Shown: positions 7,959 to 17,378 of the stretch, one piece after another
Numbering within the stretch: position 1 is the stretch's first letter
Layout of the letters: every line of letters begins with the position of its first letter
DNA from: Enterobacterales bacterium CwR94
GTDB lineage: Bacteria; Pseudomonadota; Gammaproteobacteria; Enterobacterales; Enterobacteriaceae
NCBI GenBank assembly: GCA_002837195.1
Contig: KZ478061.1
Span: 292,382-356,381 of the forward strand
Reading direction: 5' to 3'
Length of the DNA: 64,000 nucleotides
The notes under the pieces: generated by a model
What the model was told of the DNA's origin: nothing
Databases searched by the model: none
Seen by the model: only the letters and a program-made list of their open reading frames with translations
Position numbers and translations under genes: made by a program

Positions 7959-9074
7959 TTAGAACTGGTAAACCAGGCCCAGTGCAACAACGTCATCGGT
8001 GTTGATACCTGCGGCGTCAGTAAAGGCACTGTCATCCAGCAAGTTGATTTGGTAATCCACATAGGTGGACATGTTTTTGTTGAAGTAGTAGGTCGCGCCT
8101 ACATCAACATAACGCTTCAGGTTCTGACTGCCATACCCTTCGATGTCGTGGCCACGCGAGGAGACGAAGGCCAGCGATGGGCGCAGACCGAAGTCGAACT
8201 GGTACTGTGCAACCACTTCCCAGTTATCCGCCGTGTTGGCATAACCGTAGATAGCGGAATCACTGGAATTACCAAAGCGCGTTGCGTTGTAAGAACGCGT
8301 GTACATTGCCGCCAGGTAGACGTTGTTCGCGTCATATTTCAGGCCGCCGGTGTAGGCTTCCGCTTTATCACCATGACCACGCAGTGCAGGGTTCAGGCTG
8401 TTTTGTTGATCGGTCGTGCGATCGGACTGGAACGCTGCCGCACCGATGCCGAAGCCAGAGCCCAGATCATAAGTGGTGCTCAGACCCCAACCGTCGCCGT
8501 TTTGGCCTAACACGTCACGTCCGTTATTGGATTCGGTCGCGCTGCTGTTTTTACCCTGATACTGAACGGCGAAGTTCCAACCATCGACCAGACCAAAGAA
8601 GTTGTTGTTACGGTAGGTCGCCATGCCGTTGCCGCGCTGGAACATAAAGTTGTCTGCGCCGTAGGTGTCACCACCGAATTCTGGCAGCACGTCAGTCCAC
8701 GCGCCGATGTCGTAAGCTACGCCGTAGTTACGACCGTAGTCGAACGAACCTGCATCACCAAATTTCAGACCGGCAAAACCAACACGGGTAAAGCTGTTGG
8801 CGGTGCCTTCAGATTCAGCAGTATTCAGTGCAGCCTGATATTCCCACTGGCCATAGCCTGTGATTTGATCGCTGACCTGAGTTTCACCTTTAAAGCCGAA
8901 ACGCAGATAAGATTGATCGCCATCAGAACCGTCGTTATCAGAGAAGTAATGCAGGCCGTCAACTTTACCGAACAGGTCAAGTTTATTGCCATCTTTATTG
9001 TAGATTTCAGCTGCGCCTGCAGAACCCGCCACAAGCAGCGCGGGGACCATCAGGGAGAGAATGCGAAGTTTCAT
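7959..9074 (-). CDS. ompC: OmpC-type trimeric general porin
   Basis: This 371-residue outer-membrane porin has a signal peptide ([21 protein letters not shown], cut before [19 protein letters not shown]). The constriction loop 3 carries [14 protein letters not shown], and the chain ends in a C-terminal Phe (LGLVYQF) needed for BAM recognition. It forms a 16-strand barrel admitting small hydrophilic solutes. The identity as ompC rather than ompF rests on context: apbE on one side and the divergent micF sRNA on the other. A GAGGGTAA ribosome-binding site precedes ATG. In E. coli it is controlled by EnvZ/OmpR. Confidence 0.93.
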   Translation of the reverse strand: MKLRILSLMVPALLVAGSAGAAEIYNKDGNKLDLFGKVDGLHYFSDNDGSDGDQSYLRFGFKGETQVSDQITGYGQWEYQAALNTAESEGTANSFTRVGFAGLKFGDAGSFDYGRNYGVAYDIGAWTDVLPEFGGDTYGADNFMFQRGNGMATYRNNNFFGLVDGWNFAVQYQGKNSSATESNNGRDVLGQNGDGWGLSTTYDLGSGFGIGAAAFQSDRTTDQQNSLNPALRGHGDKAEAYTGGLKYDANNVYLAAMYTRSYNATRFGNSSDSAIYGYANTADNWEVVAQYQFDFGLRPSLAFVSSRGHDIEGYGSQNLKRYVDVGATYYFNKNMSTYVDYQINLLDDSAFTDAAGINTDDVVALGLVYQF

Positions 9075-9396
9075 TTTATTACCCTCTTGTTATATGCCTT
9101 ATTTGCCACTGCAAGCCGAAGGTCAATATTCAGCCGGCTTTTTAATGTTATGTCGAGGCGAGAAATAATCTATAAAGAAAATGATACTAAATTAAAAAAA
9201 GTATTTCATTTTTCTGACAAACTATTTCCAGATATTAACAGAAGGGAACTTTTTAAACTTAACGACCTATGGTTAAAATATCGCACAAATGGTCAAAAAA
9301 TATAACAATCATTTCTTTTCATCACCTTACAAAAGCTGACAGCCCGCAGCACTGAATGGTAAAACACACCCCTTAAACACCGATAGACTTATTCCC
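9075..9396. promoter_or_regulatory. ompC/micF divergent control region
   Basis: This 322-bp AT-rich gap separates the ompC start from the 5' end of micF. In E. coli the equivalent stretch holds the OmpR sites that drive both transcripts. A CCG-rich inverted repeat (AGCCG...CGGCT, about 9114-9142) lies in what should be the ompC 5' leader. I could not place individual OmpR boxes confidently by eye. No gene is seen here. Confidence 0.6.
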
Positions 9397-9495
9397 GCTA
9401 TCATCATTTTATTTTTGTTATTACCTTCATTCACCCCGAATGAGTGATTCACCCTTTTTTATTATTCTGGCCGACATCTGTTCGGCCATTCTTTT
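9397..9495 (+). ncRNA. micF: Antisense small RNA MicF
   Basis: The 5' end GCTATCATCATT is identical to E. coli MicF, and the following segment (GTTATTACCTTCATTCACCCCGAATG) keeps the ompF-pairing sequence with few changes. The RNA ends in a terminator hairpin GGCCGA...TCGGCC (9469-9487) followed by T-rich sequence. Length is about 99 nt against 93 in E. coli. MicF base-pairs with the ompF mRNA leader, with Hfq, and blocks its translation. It is divergent from ompC as expected. Its usual neighbour rcsD is displaced by about 26 kb. Confidence 0.9.
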
Positions 9496-9670
9496 ATCTG
9501 CCGTACAATGCGTCATTTTGTGTAAACTTACACCACTGCGCATATTAATCACCCTATTCACTCGCACGAAATGCTAATAACCGCACAAAGTGATAAAAAA
9601 ACATTCCCGTTTAGCCTTGCTTAATTAACCACCTTAATTAACTTCCCTGTTAATTATTCGGCACTGATGT

Positions 9671-10837
9671 TTATCGCTCACGCAATGATTCATTGACCTT
9701 ATTCAACGGTTTAAGCAGATAATCCATCACTGATTTCTGACCGGTCTTAATTTCGACATTCGCCACCATACCAGGCACGATTGGGAATTTTCTCCCTGCT
9801 TTATTTGTGAGTTCGGCACTTTGCGTGCGCACATACACGCGATAGTAGTATTGGTCGCGTTTGACTTCATCTTGCAAGGTATCTGGCGACACGGTTTCTA
9901 CTTCTCCCGTCAGGTTGCCATAGATGGACGAATCATAAGCCGTGACTTTCACCGTGGCGGGCAATCCTGGCCGGATATAGGCGATATCACGCGGGTTGAT
10001 ACGTGACTCAATCAGCAGTTGATCCTCTAAGGGCACAATCTCCATCAGTTTACCGCCGGGTTGCAGCACGCCGCCGACGGTGGTGACCTGGATATCTTTC
10101 ACAATGCCGCGCACGGGCGAGTAGAGCGTGGCACGCGTGAGCTGGTCTTCTTTCCCGGTCAATACCTGTAATTGCGCGTCCAAATCAGCGTTGTTTTTCA
10201 CCTGCTCCTCACGCGCACGCACGGCATACTGGTTACGCGCCTCATCAATCTTGCCGCGCAATTCGGAGACTTGTCGCTTCAGGCGAATCACTTCAACTTC
10301 ACCGGCCGCGCCTTTCGCCACCAGCGGCTGTGTCATCCGCAGTTCATCCTGTACCAGCCGCATAGAGTCGGTGAGATTTTTGACCGTTTCACTTAAATCC
10401 CGCCGCCGAGATTCATAGAGCTGAGATTCTCGCGCCACCAGCGCAGGCTCTTTCAGCGTATCCGTGCTGAATTTTAATGGCTCTCCGCTTAATTCCGCAC
10501 TGAGACGTTCGGCCGACGCGCGCAACGTGCGCACGCGGGAAGCGGCCTCACCGGTGCTGGATTGAAAGCGAGTCGGATCTAAACGTGCCAGCACCTGACC
10601 CTTATCCACGATATCCCCTTCGTGCACATTCAATTCATTAACGATCCCGCCGTCCAGACTCTCGATGACCTGCGCCCGGCTCGACGGCGTGACCTTACCT
10701 GTGCCGACGGTCACTTCATCGAGCACGGCAAAATGCGCCCAGATTAGAAAAAAGGCCAGGGCTGCCGTGCAGATCCAGATGATGCCCGAACTACGACGTT
10801 CATCGCTTTTCAGTTTGTTTTCAACAATCAGGCTCAT
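9671..10837 (-). CDS. HlyD-family adaptor of a type I secretion system
   Basis: This 388-residue periplasmic adaptor bridges the ABC exporter and the TolC-like channel. It has a short cytoplasmic tail, one membrane helix (about 20-40, IIWICTAALAFFLIWAHFAV), a biotinyl-lipoyl half-motif (VNELNVHEGDIVDKGQVLARLDPTRF) and a long coiled-coil hairpin (about 100-230). A second lipoyl half (LYSPVRGIVKDIQVTTVGGVLQPGG) and a C-terminal beta-barrel ending at KPLNKVNESLRER follow. It is the last gene of the locus, and its ATG overlaps the stop of the ABC gene in an ATGA, indicating coupled translation. The position corresponds to bapD of Salmonella. Confidence 0.92.
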   Translation of the reverse strand: MSLIVENKLKSDERRSSGIIWICTAALAFFLIWAHFAVLDEVTVGTGKVTPSSRAQVIESLDGGIVNELNVHEGDIVDKGQVLARLDPTRFQSSTGEAASRVRTLRASAERLSAELSGEPLKFSTDTLKEPALVARESQLYESRRRDLSETVKNLTDSMRLVQDELRMTQPLVAKGAAGEVEVIRLKRQVSELRGKIDEARNQYAVRAREEQVKNNADLDAQLQVLTGKEDQLTRATLYSPVRGIVKDIQVTTVGGVLQPGGKLMEIVPLEDQLLIESRINPRDIAYIRPGLPATVKVTAYDSSIYGNLTGEVETVSPDTLQDEVKRDQYYYRVYVRTQSAELTNKAGRKFPIVPGMVANVEIKTGQKSVMDYLLKPLNKVNESLRER

Positions 10838-12990
10838 GCCGCATCCCCCGCCGTGGATTTCGCCTGCGCTGCGCTGGCAGCACTGGCATTGCGCAAGATC
10901 TCATCCCGTGGCCCATCGGCAATGACGCGTCCGGCATCCACCACGACGATGCGATCGACCAATTTCAGCAGCGCGGGGCGATGGGTGACCAGCACCAGGG
11001 TGCGTCCGGTTAACCACTCGCGCATTTGACGGATTACATGCTCTTCCAGTTGCTCATCCATTGACGCCGTGGGTTCATCCAGTAGCACCACTTGCGGCTG
11101 GCGCAGGATCATGCGGCTAATCAGCACCATCTGACGCTGGCCACCGGATAAGCCACGTCCTCCCTCGTTGATAATTTGGTCCAGGCTGGCGGCATCCTGC
11201 TGCACGATGGATAAGGCACCACTGACACGCAGTGCCTGGAGCATCTCTTGCTCACTGGCATGCGGATTGCCCAGCATCAGGTTCTGACGCAAGGTGCCAA
11301 AAAACAGCCGCGAATCCTGCGAGAGCCAGCCAAGCTGACGGCGTAAGTCCACCGGATCGATATGTTTGATATCCACACCGTCCACCACCACCTTGCCCTG
11401 CTGCGCCGTGGCCTGCCCGGCCAACAATTTCAGCAGTGTCGATTTGCCCGCGCCCACTTTGCCGAGGATAGCGACGCGCTCACCAGGTTTGATCTCCAGC
11501 TTCGCCACATTGATAACGTTTTTGCGTTGCTCTTCATCGTAGGTGTACTGCACGTTGCGGAGATCGTAGTGGCCTGCCAGCGTCGGGCAATGCGCAATGT
11601 CTCCGCTGTCCGGTTGATCAAGCGGGCGTTTGAGCAGTTCATCCAGGCCGTTCATCGCACTTTTTGCATGCTGCCAGCGGGAAAACACCATGGTTAATTG
11701 CATCAATGGCGCCAGTGTTCGTGATGACAACAGACTGCTCGCCACCAGCGTACCGGTGGTGATATCCCCTGACAGAATCAAGTAGGTACCGAAAACCAGC
11801 ATGCCCGCATAGGTCAATTGCTGCACCGACGAGGCCCAACCGCTCAGTCTGGCGCCCCACAAGCGCTGTTTCATCCCTATCGCGGCGCTGACTTCGTGCG
11901 TTTGCTCCCACTGGCGCTGAAAATAGGGTTCCGCCTGCAGGGCTTTGATGTCCTCCACCCCTTCGATGGTTTCGACCAGTACCGCATTACGCAGCGCGCC
12001 CTCACGCATCCCCTCTTTGGCCAGTTTAGCCATCGGGATTTGAATCAGCAGACCGGGAATCACAATCAGCGGGATCGCCACCAACGGCACAATCACCAGT
12101 GGGCCACCGATAAAGGCCATGATAAACAGAAAGAGGATCACAAACGGCATGTCCGCCGCCGCCCCGACGGTGGTTGAAGTGAGCAGTTCACGAACCTGAT
12201 CAATTTCACGCAATTGCGAGATAAACGAGCCGGTGGACTTCGGGCGAGCCTCATTGCGAATGTTCATTGCGCGGGCAAACAGCATCGAGGAGACTTTCAG
12301 ATCAATGCGTTTTCCCATCAAATCAGACACCTGGGTACGCATCAGACGAATTAAATATTCGATGCCCGCAGCAATCACCACCCCGAAAAACAGTACCCAC
12401 AGCGTAGGCTGTGACTGCGCCGGAATAACGCGGTCGTATATCTGCATCGAGAACAGGATACCTGCCAGCGCCAGCACATTACTGACCACCGAGGCCAGTG
12501 AGATTTCAGCAATGCGCCGTCCCATGCCGCGAAAGTTGTGCCAGAACCAGTGCTCTTTATAGGGCTGCACAAACTCATCAATGCGCGCATCACGCCCGCG
12601 TGCCGCCACACCCACCACACCGACCTGCTCAGCACTTTGCGCCAGTAACAGCGCCAGCTCGCCCTCACGCACGACATCGCCCCCGTCGCTGAGCCAGTAA
12701 CGCACATGCTCTTCATCTACGATCTCTTCAATGACCGCCAGCCCACCGCTGTCAAGTAGCAACACCACCGGTGTCACTTCATTGCGCCAGCGTAATTTAT
12801 CACGCGGCATCAAGGTCAAATGTAAGCCCAACAGCGCCGCCAGGCGCTCAAGTTGCTGCACGGCCCCCAGGTGTTCAAACCAGCGCATCTGTTGGCGCAA
12901 ATTTTTACCGTCAGCGGGCTTTCCGAAGCGTGCGGCGATGCGTAACATCGCATCGATCCCATTGTCCGTGGTTACGGTTTTCGTCGTCAT
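10834..12990 (-). CDS. Type I secretion ABC exporter (permease/ATPase)
   Basis: This 718-residue inner-membrane protein powers export of the adhesins encoded upstream. Residues 1-about 135 form a C39-like domain without the catalytic Cys, as in LapB/HlyB-type exporters where it docks unfolded substrate. Residues about 160-440 hold the membrane helices. The ATPase has Walker A GKVGAGKST (510-518), signature LSGGQRQ and Walker B VVLLDEPTASMD. The gene overlaps the adaptor gene by 4 bp and starts 18 bp after the TolC-family gene, so the three form one transcription unit. Closest types are LapB and the BapA exporter. The substrate assignment comes from position, not from tests. Confidence 0.93.
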   Translation of the reverse strand: MTTKTVTTDNGIDAMLRIAARFGKPADGKNLRQQMRWFEHLGAVQQLERLAALLGLHLTLMPRDKLRWRNEVTPVVLLLDSGGLAVIEEIVDEEHVRYWLSDGGDVVREGELALLLAQSAEQVGVVGVAARGRDARIDEFVQPYKEHWFWHNFRGMGRRIAEISLASVVSNVLALAGILFSMQIYDRVIPAQSQPTLWVLFFGVVIAAGIEYLIRLMRTQVSDLMGKRIDLKVSSMLFARAMNIRNEARPKSTGSFISQLREIDQVRELLTSTTVGAAADMPFVILFLFIMAFIGGPLVIVPLVAIPLIVIPGLLIQIPMAKLAKEGMREGALRNAVLVETIEGVEDIKALQAEPYFQRQWEQTHEVSAAIGMKQRLWGARLSGWASSVQQLTYAGMLVFGTYLILSGDITTGTLVASSLLSSRTLAPLMQLTMVFSRWQHAKSAMNGLDELLKRPLDQPDSGDIAHCPTLAGHYDLRNVQYTYDEEQRKNVINVAKLEIKPGERVAILGKVGAGKSTLLKLLAGQATAQQGKVVVDGVDIKHIDPVDLRRQLGWLSQDSRLFFGTLRQNLMLGNPHASEQEMLQALRVSGALSIVQQDAASLDQIINEGGRGLSGGQRQMVLISRMILRQPQVVLLDEPTASMDEQLEEHVIRQMREWLTGRTLVLVTHRPALLKLVDRIVVVDAGRVIADGPRDEILRNASAASAAQAKSTAGDAA

Positions 12991-13008
12991 AGCAAGCCTT
13001 ACTTTCGG

Positions 13009-14364
13009 TTACAGCGAGGGCAGCGTTTCGCCGCTGCTCGCTTCACGATCAATACCCAACATATCGAGCAAGTTATCCACGGCTGCGGCATAGCGCACTG
13101 TCGCATCCCAACCGTCATACAGCGCCATCGCACGCATGCTCACCGCCTGAAACACATCCTGTTCCACACTGAGTAAATCATTGAGACTGCGCTTGTTCAG
13201 GCGATATTCATCGGCATACACATTGCGCGTATGTTCGGCACTGCCGAGTTGCTCATCGCCGGCGGATTCACGTTGCTGTGCGCCAATCATGTCGGCATAC
13301 GCGGTTGAGGCGCGCTGGTTAATATCGAGTTTCGATTGCTGAATAGCGGCCTCTGCGGCCTGGCGATCGCCCTCTGCCGCGCGCGTTTTCGCATTCACCA
13401 ATCCGCCTTGATACAGCGGCGCTTCTACCTGCAGTTGCAGTTCATCATCCCAATATGAGCGCTGATTGTTCTCATAACGTGTGCGCCCGGCCTGCACGCG
13501 CACGGTGGGCCAGTGGTTGGAGGCCGCCTGACGAATACGTTCCCGCGCCGCTTCCTGTTTGGCCTGTGCACTGCGCACGGCGGCACTTTTTTCATAGGCG
13601 ATGCGATCCAGCGTGACCTGCTGATTCAGTAACGTTTGCGGCAATTCCGGTAAATTGTCGGACACCACACCGGTGAGCACCGTGAGTTGTGCCTGTGCGG
13701 AGCGCTGTTGGGCGCGGTACTGTTCAAGGGTGGCGCGCATACTGGCAATACGCGTCTGGGCCTGCAACACATCAGATTGTGAACTGAGCCCGGCATCGGC
13801 ACGTAATTTCGCAATATCACGGACGTGCTCCAGCGAGGCCATATTATCGCGAGAGGCCACCACCAGCGCCTGATAGCGCTTCACTTCCAGATAAGCGCGC
13901 AGCGTATCCTGTGCAACGGCGGTCATGGTGTCATAGAGTGCATAGCGATAGGCCTCTGACAGATGATGCTGTTCATCTATCGCCCCGCCTGTGCGCCCAA
14001 AATCGTAGATCAACTGGCTAAGGGTCAACCCACCCGAGCCGTTGTTGTTCAAACTTCCCGCCGAGTCGGTTTGATGCGAGCGACCCGCCGTGCCTTGTAA
14101 GGAGATCTGCGGATACCAGGCACTTTTCGCCGCATCCAAATCCGCCTCACCAACGCGGATCTGCGCTGCGGCTTCTGAGATTTTTGGATTGCGAGCAAAT
14201 GCGCGCAAGATAGCATCACGCAGCGTCAGCGACGCGATTTGCTCTTCGGTTGGCGCAGCGCGCCAGTTAAATTCCGCCGTGGGTTCATTGGTGGCTGACC
14301 AGACAGGTAGACTCCCCATTCCCCAACAGGCGGTGATGCACAGTGTGATTACCGCTTTTCTCAT
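13009..14364 (-). CDS. TolC-family outer-membrane channel of the adhesin secretion system
   Basis: This protein of about 451 residues has a signal peptide (MRKAVITLCITACWG...) and two tandem OEP-type coiled-coil repeats, consistent with a trimeric outer-membrane exit duct. Typical TolC-family pieces are LTLRDAILRAFARNPKI near the start and LTLSQLIYDFGRTGG at about residue 100. An upstream in-frame ATG at 14382 is possible. I prefer 14364, which has AAGGG 8 nt ahead and begins directly with the signal peptide. It lies between the small substrate gene (101 bp away) and the ABC gene (18 bp). It corresponds to LapE or the Salmonella bapB position. It is dedicated to this locus and is not the housekeeping TolC. 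Confidence 0.9.
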   Translation of the reverse strand: MRKAVITLCITACWGMGSLPVWSATNEPTAEFNWRAAPTEEQIASLTLRDAILRAFARNPKISEAAAQIRVGEADLDAAKSAWYPQISLQGTAGRSHQTDSAGSLNNNGSGGLTLSQLIYDFGRTGGAIDEQHHLSEAYRYALYDTMTAVAQDTLRAYLEVKRYQALVVASRDNMASLEHVRDIAKLRADAGLSSQSDVLQAQTRIASMRATLEQYRAQQRSAQAQLTVLTGVVSDNLPELPQTLLNQQVTLDRIAYEKSAAVRSAQAKQEAARERIRQAASNHWPTVRVQAGRTRYENNQRSYWDDELQLQVEAPLYQGGLVNAKTRAAEGDRQAAEAAIQQSKLDINQRASTAYADMIGAQQRESAGDEQLGSAEHTRNVYADEYRLNKRSLNDLLSVEQDVFQAVSMRAMALYDGWDATVRYAAAVDNLLDMLGIDREASSGETLPSL

Positions 14365-14465
14365 CTTCTGTACCCTTGTCATTCTTGTTATTCATTACGC
14401 GTAGCCGCGCCATCAACCCAATGCCAACGTTGCAAAGGCCGCTTCCTGCGGCCCGCTTACTGCTT

Positions 14466-16886
14466 CTACACCAGTACGACCTGCACTTGCTGTTGCACCA
14501 ACACCTCCGTGATACCGTCGATGCCATTACCGCTCTGCCAGACGTTATATTGCTCGCCGGCTTGTGTGCGTTCACCGGCCATCGCCCACAGGTCACCGTC
14601 TTGCCCCGTGAGAGAGAGCAGGCTGGAACTGAGTCCGCTAATGGTCAGCGCCGACTCTGCCGTGGCCTGCAACTGCTCAGCACTGTGGCTGTCCAGTTCC
14701 AGTGCACTCTTCTCGCCCAGTTCAATGTGTTCAATGCCGCTCACATTGAAGCCCAATGCGGCAAGATTGAGCAGCGACCCGTTTGCCAGCGCCAGGGTAT
14801 CCTCGCCCGCGCCGCCCTCAATGTTGGCGGCCGACGCGTGGTTCACCTGGATAACATCATCCAGATCCGTTCCACGGATGACTGCCTGCCCCTGATCGGT
14901 GATAACAGGCACCCCATTAATGCTGTAGTCGCTGTAAGGCGTTTCTGCAGCAACAGACTGAGAAGAAAGATTATTTTCTGTGGATAGGCTCACGTTTTGT
15001 GAGAACCATGAGGAGAAAGTGGCCGAATCACTGGCACTTTCATTACCGTTATGCGTGGCACTGTTTTCTGCTGCTTCCGCCGTTACCACTGTGGCCGCCA
15101 CCAGCGGATCGTCAGCAACCGCAAGGGGTTGTGCCGACGGGAAATCGGCCTCAACCACCACAGAGGTTGAACCGGTTGCGCCACTGGAGGTTTCAGCAGT
15201 GACGGTATAGGTTCCCGCCAGCAATCCATTGAAATCTTCCGGTGCCAGCGTCAGGCTCCAACTGCCGTCGGCTAAAACGCTGGTGAAGTAGCTATGGCCA
15301 TCAATAAAGACGGTCAGGCCACTGAACGCACCAATGCCCACGGTGTGTCCGCTGATCACCACCTGCTGCTGCACTTCCGTTGCATCAATGATGTTGTCTC
15401 CGCTAATAGGATCAAACACCACCGCCGCCGGTTGTGAGGTCAGTACACTCACTGGCGCACTGCCCGTGCCACCGTCTGCCAGCACCGCCACCAGGGTGTA
15501 ACTGCCATCAGGAATGGCAGACATCTGTGCAGGCGTCAGCGTAATGCGCCAGGTTGCGTTTTGTTCCAAAGCCGTTTCAAACGTCAGTCCCGCCAGGGTG
15601 ACGGTCACCGGCATCCCCTCATAAATGAAATCACCACTGGCGCTACCGGTAATTTCCAGCGGCGTCTGTGCTTCAATTGAATTGATGAGGTTATCTTCCG
15701 TGATGGAGTTGATGTTGACCGAAGAAGGGGGAAGATTACTGACGTTGACACCGAGATCCGTTTCCGCCACAAAGCCCAAACTGTTTTGTACGCTGGCAGA
15801 AATCACCGTACTGCCTGCACTGAGTGCCTGCAGGTCGGCGGCGGGGATGGTGACGGACCACGACCCGCCAGCCTGTACCGTGGTGGTGTAGGTGATGCCG
15901 TTCATCACAAAACTCACCGTTTGTCCCGGTTCGACATTCACCGTCATACCGCCAATCTGTTGGTCAGACTGACGCTCTGCCAGGGTAATCAGCAAGTCGC
16001 TGATAATACCGGTTTCAATGCTGATGCCCGGCGCGGGCAGCGGATTGTCAAAAATAACGGATGTCGATACCGAAAAGCCGCCCAGCGTGCCAATCACCAA
16101 ATCAAAGGTTTGCTGGCTGGGATAATGCGCTAACTCTTCGGGCGTTAGTGTCAGCGACCACTCGCCATTATTGTCCACGGTGGTGTACCAGGTATTGCCC
16201 CCCAGTTCAATCACCAGCGTGCTGCCGGGCCCTAAACCTACCGACGTGCCGCTGATCACCACCGGCGACGCCGCCTCTACGGCATCAATAATGTTATCGC
16301 CCGCAATCGGGTTGATTTCGATGCCCGCCGGTTGATCGGTGATGAATTTTACTGACTCGCTATCACTGACCTTTTTCCCTTTGCTACAAATGCTGGCTTT
16401 GACGGTGTAATCGCCGTCGGCAAACCTCGCCAGTTGCTGAGCCGTGAGATCCACCTGCCAACTACCGTCATTTTCTACGCGGGTTTTAAACACCTTACCG
16501 CCCACGGCCACCGTGACTTTGGTGCCTGCGCGGATGTGCTCAGTGGTGCCGCTGATCGTGACGCCATGGTAGGCTTCTTCGGAATTTATCCAATTGTCTT
16601 CTGTGACGGGATTCAGCGTAATGGAGGCTTTCTTGCCGCCGCCAGAGTGGTGGCCCGCTGGCAGTGAGGTTTTGAGATCGGCAACCAGCGATTGCCAGGC
16701 ACTGTGAAATGACACACCCTCCTGGCGGACTGCGCTGAATGCCTCTTTCACACTTTCCTGCACCCGTTCACGGTATTCCGGGGAGTGCTCATACGCGGAT
16801 TTGATCGCCCGTAAGTCATCTTGCGCAGCGATTTTCTTCATGACGCGACTCAACAGTAAGCCACGTCCATCATTGATACTGGACAT
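14466..16886 (-). CDS. Short Ig-repeat protein, probable second substrate of the type I system
   Basis: The 806-residue protein begins MSSINDGRGLLLSRVMKK with a charged helical N-terminal region (about 1-85) found nowhere else in the locus. Five Ig-like repeats of about 100 residues follow; their openings read NPVTEDNWINSEE, NPIAGDNIIDAVE, GIISDLLITLAE, NSITEDNLINSIE and DPISGDNIIDATE. A Ser/Thr/Ala-rich linker and a C-terminal module (about 650-806) with one RTX-like GGAGEDTLALANG come next. The end, TEVLVQQQVQVVLV, parallels that of the giant adhesin. This looks like an uncleaved C-terminal type I secretion signal. There is no Sec signal peptide. The start has AGGGG 7 nt upstream. Its role (adhesin anchor, competitor or matrix protein) is unknown. 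Confidence 0.85.
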   Translation of the reverse strand: MSSINDGRGLLLSRVMKKIAAQDDLRAIKSAYEHSPEYRERVQESVKEAFSAVRQEGVSFHSAWQSLVADLKTSLPAGHHSGGGKKASITLNPVTEDNWINSEEAYHGVTISGTTEHIRAGTKVTVAVGGKVFKTRVENDGSWQVDLTAQQLARFADGDYTVKASICSKGKKVSDSESVKFITDQPAGIEINPIAGDNIIDAVEAASPVVISGTSVGLGPGSTLVIELGGNTWYTTVDNNGEWSLTLTPEELAHYPSQQTFDLVIGTLGGFSVSTSVIFDNPLPAPGISIETGIISDLLITLAERQSDQQIGGMTVNVEPGQTVSFVMNGITYTTTVQAGGSWSVTIPAADLQALSAGSTVISASVQNSLGFVAETDLGVNVSNLPPSSVNINSITEDNLINSIEAQTPLEITGSASGDFIYEGMPVTVTLAGLTFETALEQNATWRITLTPAQMSAIPDGSYTLVAVLADGGTGSAPVSVLTSQPAAVVFDPISGDNIIDATEVQQQVVISGHTVGIGAFSGLTVFIDGHSYFTSVLADGSWSLTLAPEDFNGLLAGTYTVTAETSSGATGSTSVVVEADFPSAQPLAVADDPLVAATVVTAEAAENSATHNGNESASDSATFSSWFSQNVSLSTENNLSSQSVAAETPYSDYSINGVPVITDQGQAVIRGTDLDDVIQVNHASAANIEGGAGEDTLALANGSLLNLAALGFNVSGIEHIELGEKSALELDSHSAEQLQATAESALTISGLSSSLLSLTGQDGDLWAMAGERTQAGEQYNVWQSGNGIDGITEVLVQQQVQVVLV

Positions 16887-16939
16887 AAGATACCCCTGTG
16901 TGCACCTGTTTCATGCAGACATCACCGGATGACCTCAGG

Positions 16940-17065
16940 TCATCGGAAATGATCGGCATAGCGATCCCCGCCGTAGCCACGGCAAGGAGTGAGGCGGTGT
17001 ACACCAGAGGTCAGAGTTGACCCATTAAAAATAGCATTGGCTGGAAACAGCACTGACGTCATCAT
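16940..17065 (-). CDS. Possible small ORF upstream of the short Ig-repeat gene (41 aa)
   Basis: ATG-ATG at 17065 is preceded at 10 nt by GGAGAGG, a good ribosome-binding site, and opens a 41-codon frame starting MMTSVLFPANAIFNG and ending TGA at 16940. It lies within the leader of the short Ig-repeat gene, 53 bp before its ATG. It could be a leader peptide or a chance frame. No family is recognised and there is no codon-use evidence beyond the ribosome-binding site. Confidence 0.25.
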   Translation of the reverse strand: MMTSVLFPANAIFNGSTLTSGVHRLTPCRGYGGDRYADHFR

Positions 17066-17324
17066 TATTTTGCTTCCTCTCCAGATATAATGAAGTTTCC
17101 AGATACTCATGCTGATTAAACTTTATCGTGGCGATTAAAAAATACGCTAAAAGTCATAAGCTGTGCTTATTTCGCACCGACCATTGTTGGGTTTCATGAC
17201 GGGTACTTTTGCCCACCAAGGCCCGGCCTTACACTTCTACGATTATTCCTGGACGTAACCCAGCGCCGTTACGGTTGCTCATATTTTGTTTCAATTAGGA
17301 TTAATCTTAATACGCCTGTCTGAC

Positions 17325-17363
17325 ACCCTCTCCGCTTTGCCGACTGCGCACGGCGGAGAGGGT
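17325..17363 (-). other. Strong hairpin between giant adhesin and short Ig-repeat genes
   Basis: A perfect 11-bp stem ACCCTCTCCGC / GCGGAGAGGGT encloses a 17-nt loop, placed 15 bp after the giant gene stop codon. There is no T-run on the minus strand, so it is probably not a full terminator. It could protect the mRNA 3' end or reduce readthrough into the downstream secretion genes. Confidence 0.6.
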
Positions 17364-17378
17364 CATCCATCAGCGTTG

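Larger units (their letters stand above)
16887..17378. other. 492-bp spacer between the two adhesin genes
   Basis: The spacer holds a strong hairpin after the giant gene (17325-17363) and a short ORF with a ribosome-binding site (16940-17065, minus), both listed separately. The short gene could have its own promoter in the AT-rich part at 17100-17170. I saw no riboswitch fold that I could name. Confidence 0.5.

Noticed and set aside
7866..8510. 214-codon plus-strand ORF opposite ompC
   Set aside because: Antisense to a conserved porin and without a ribosome-binding site.
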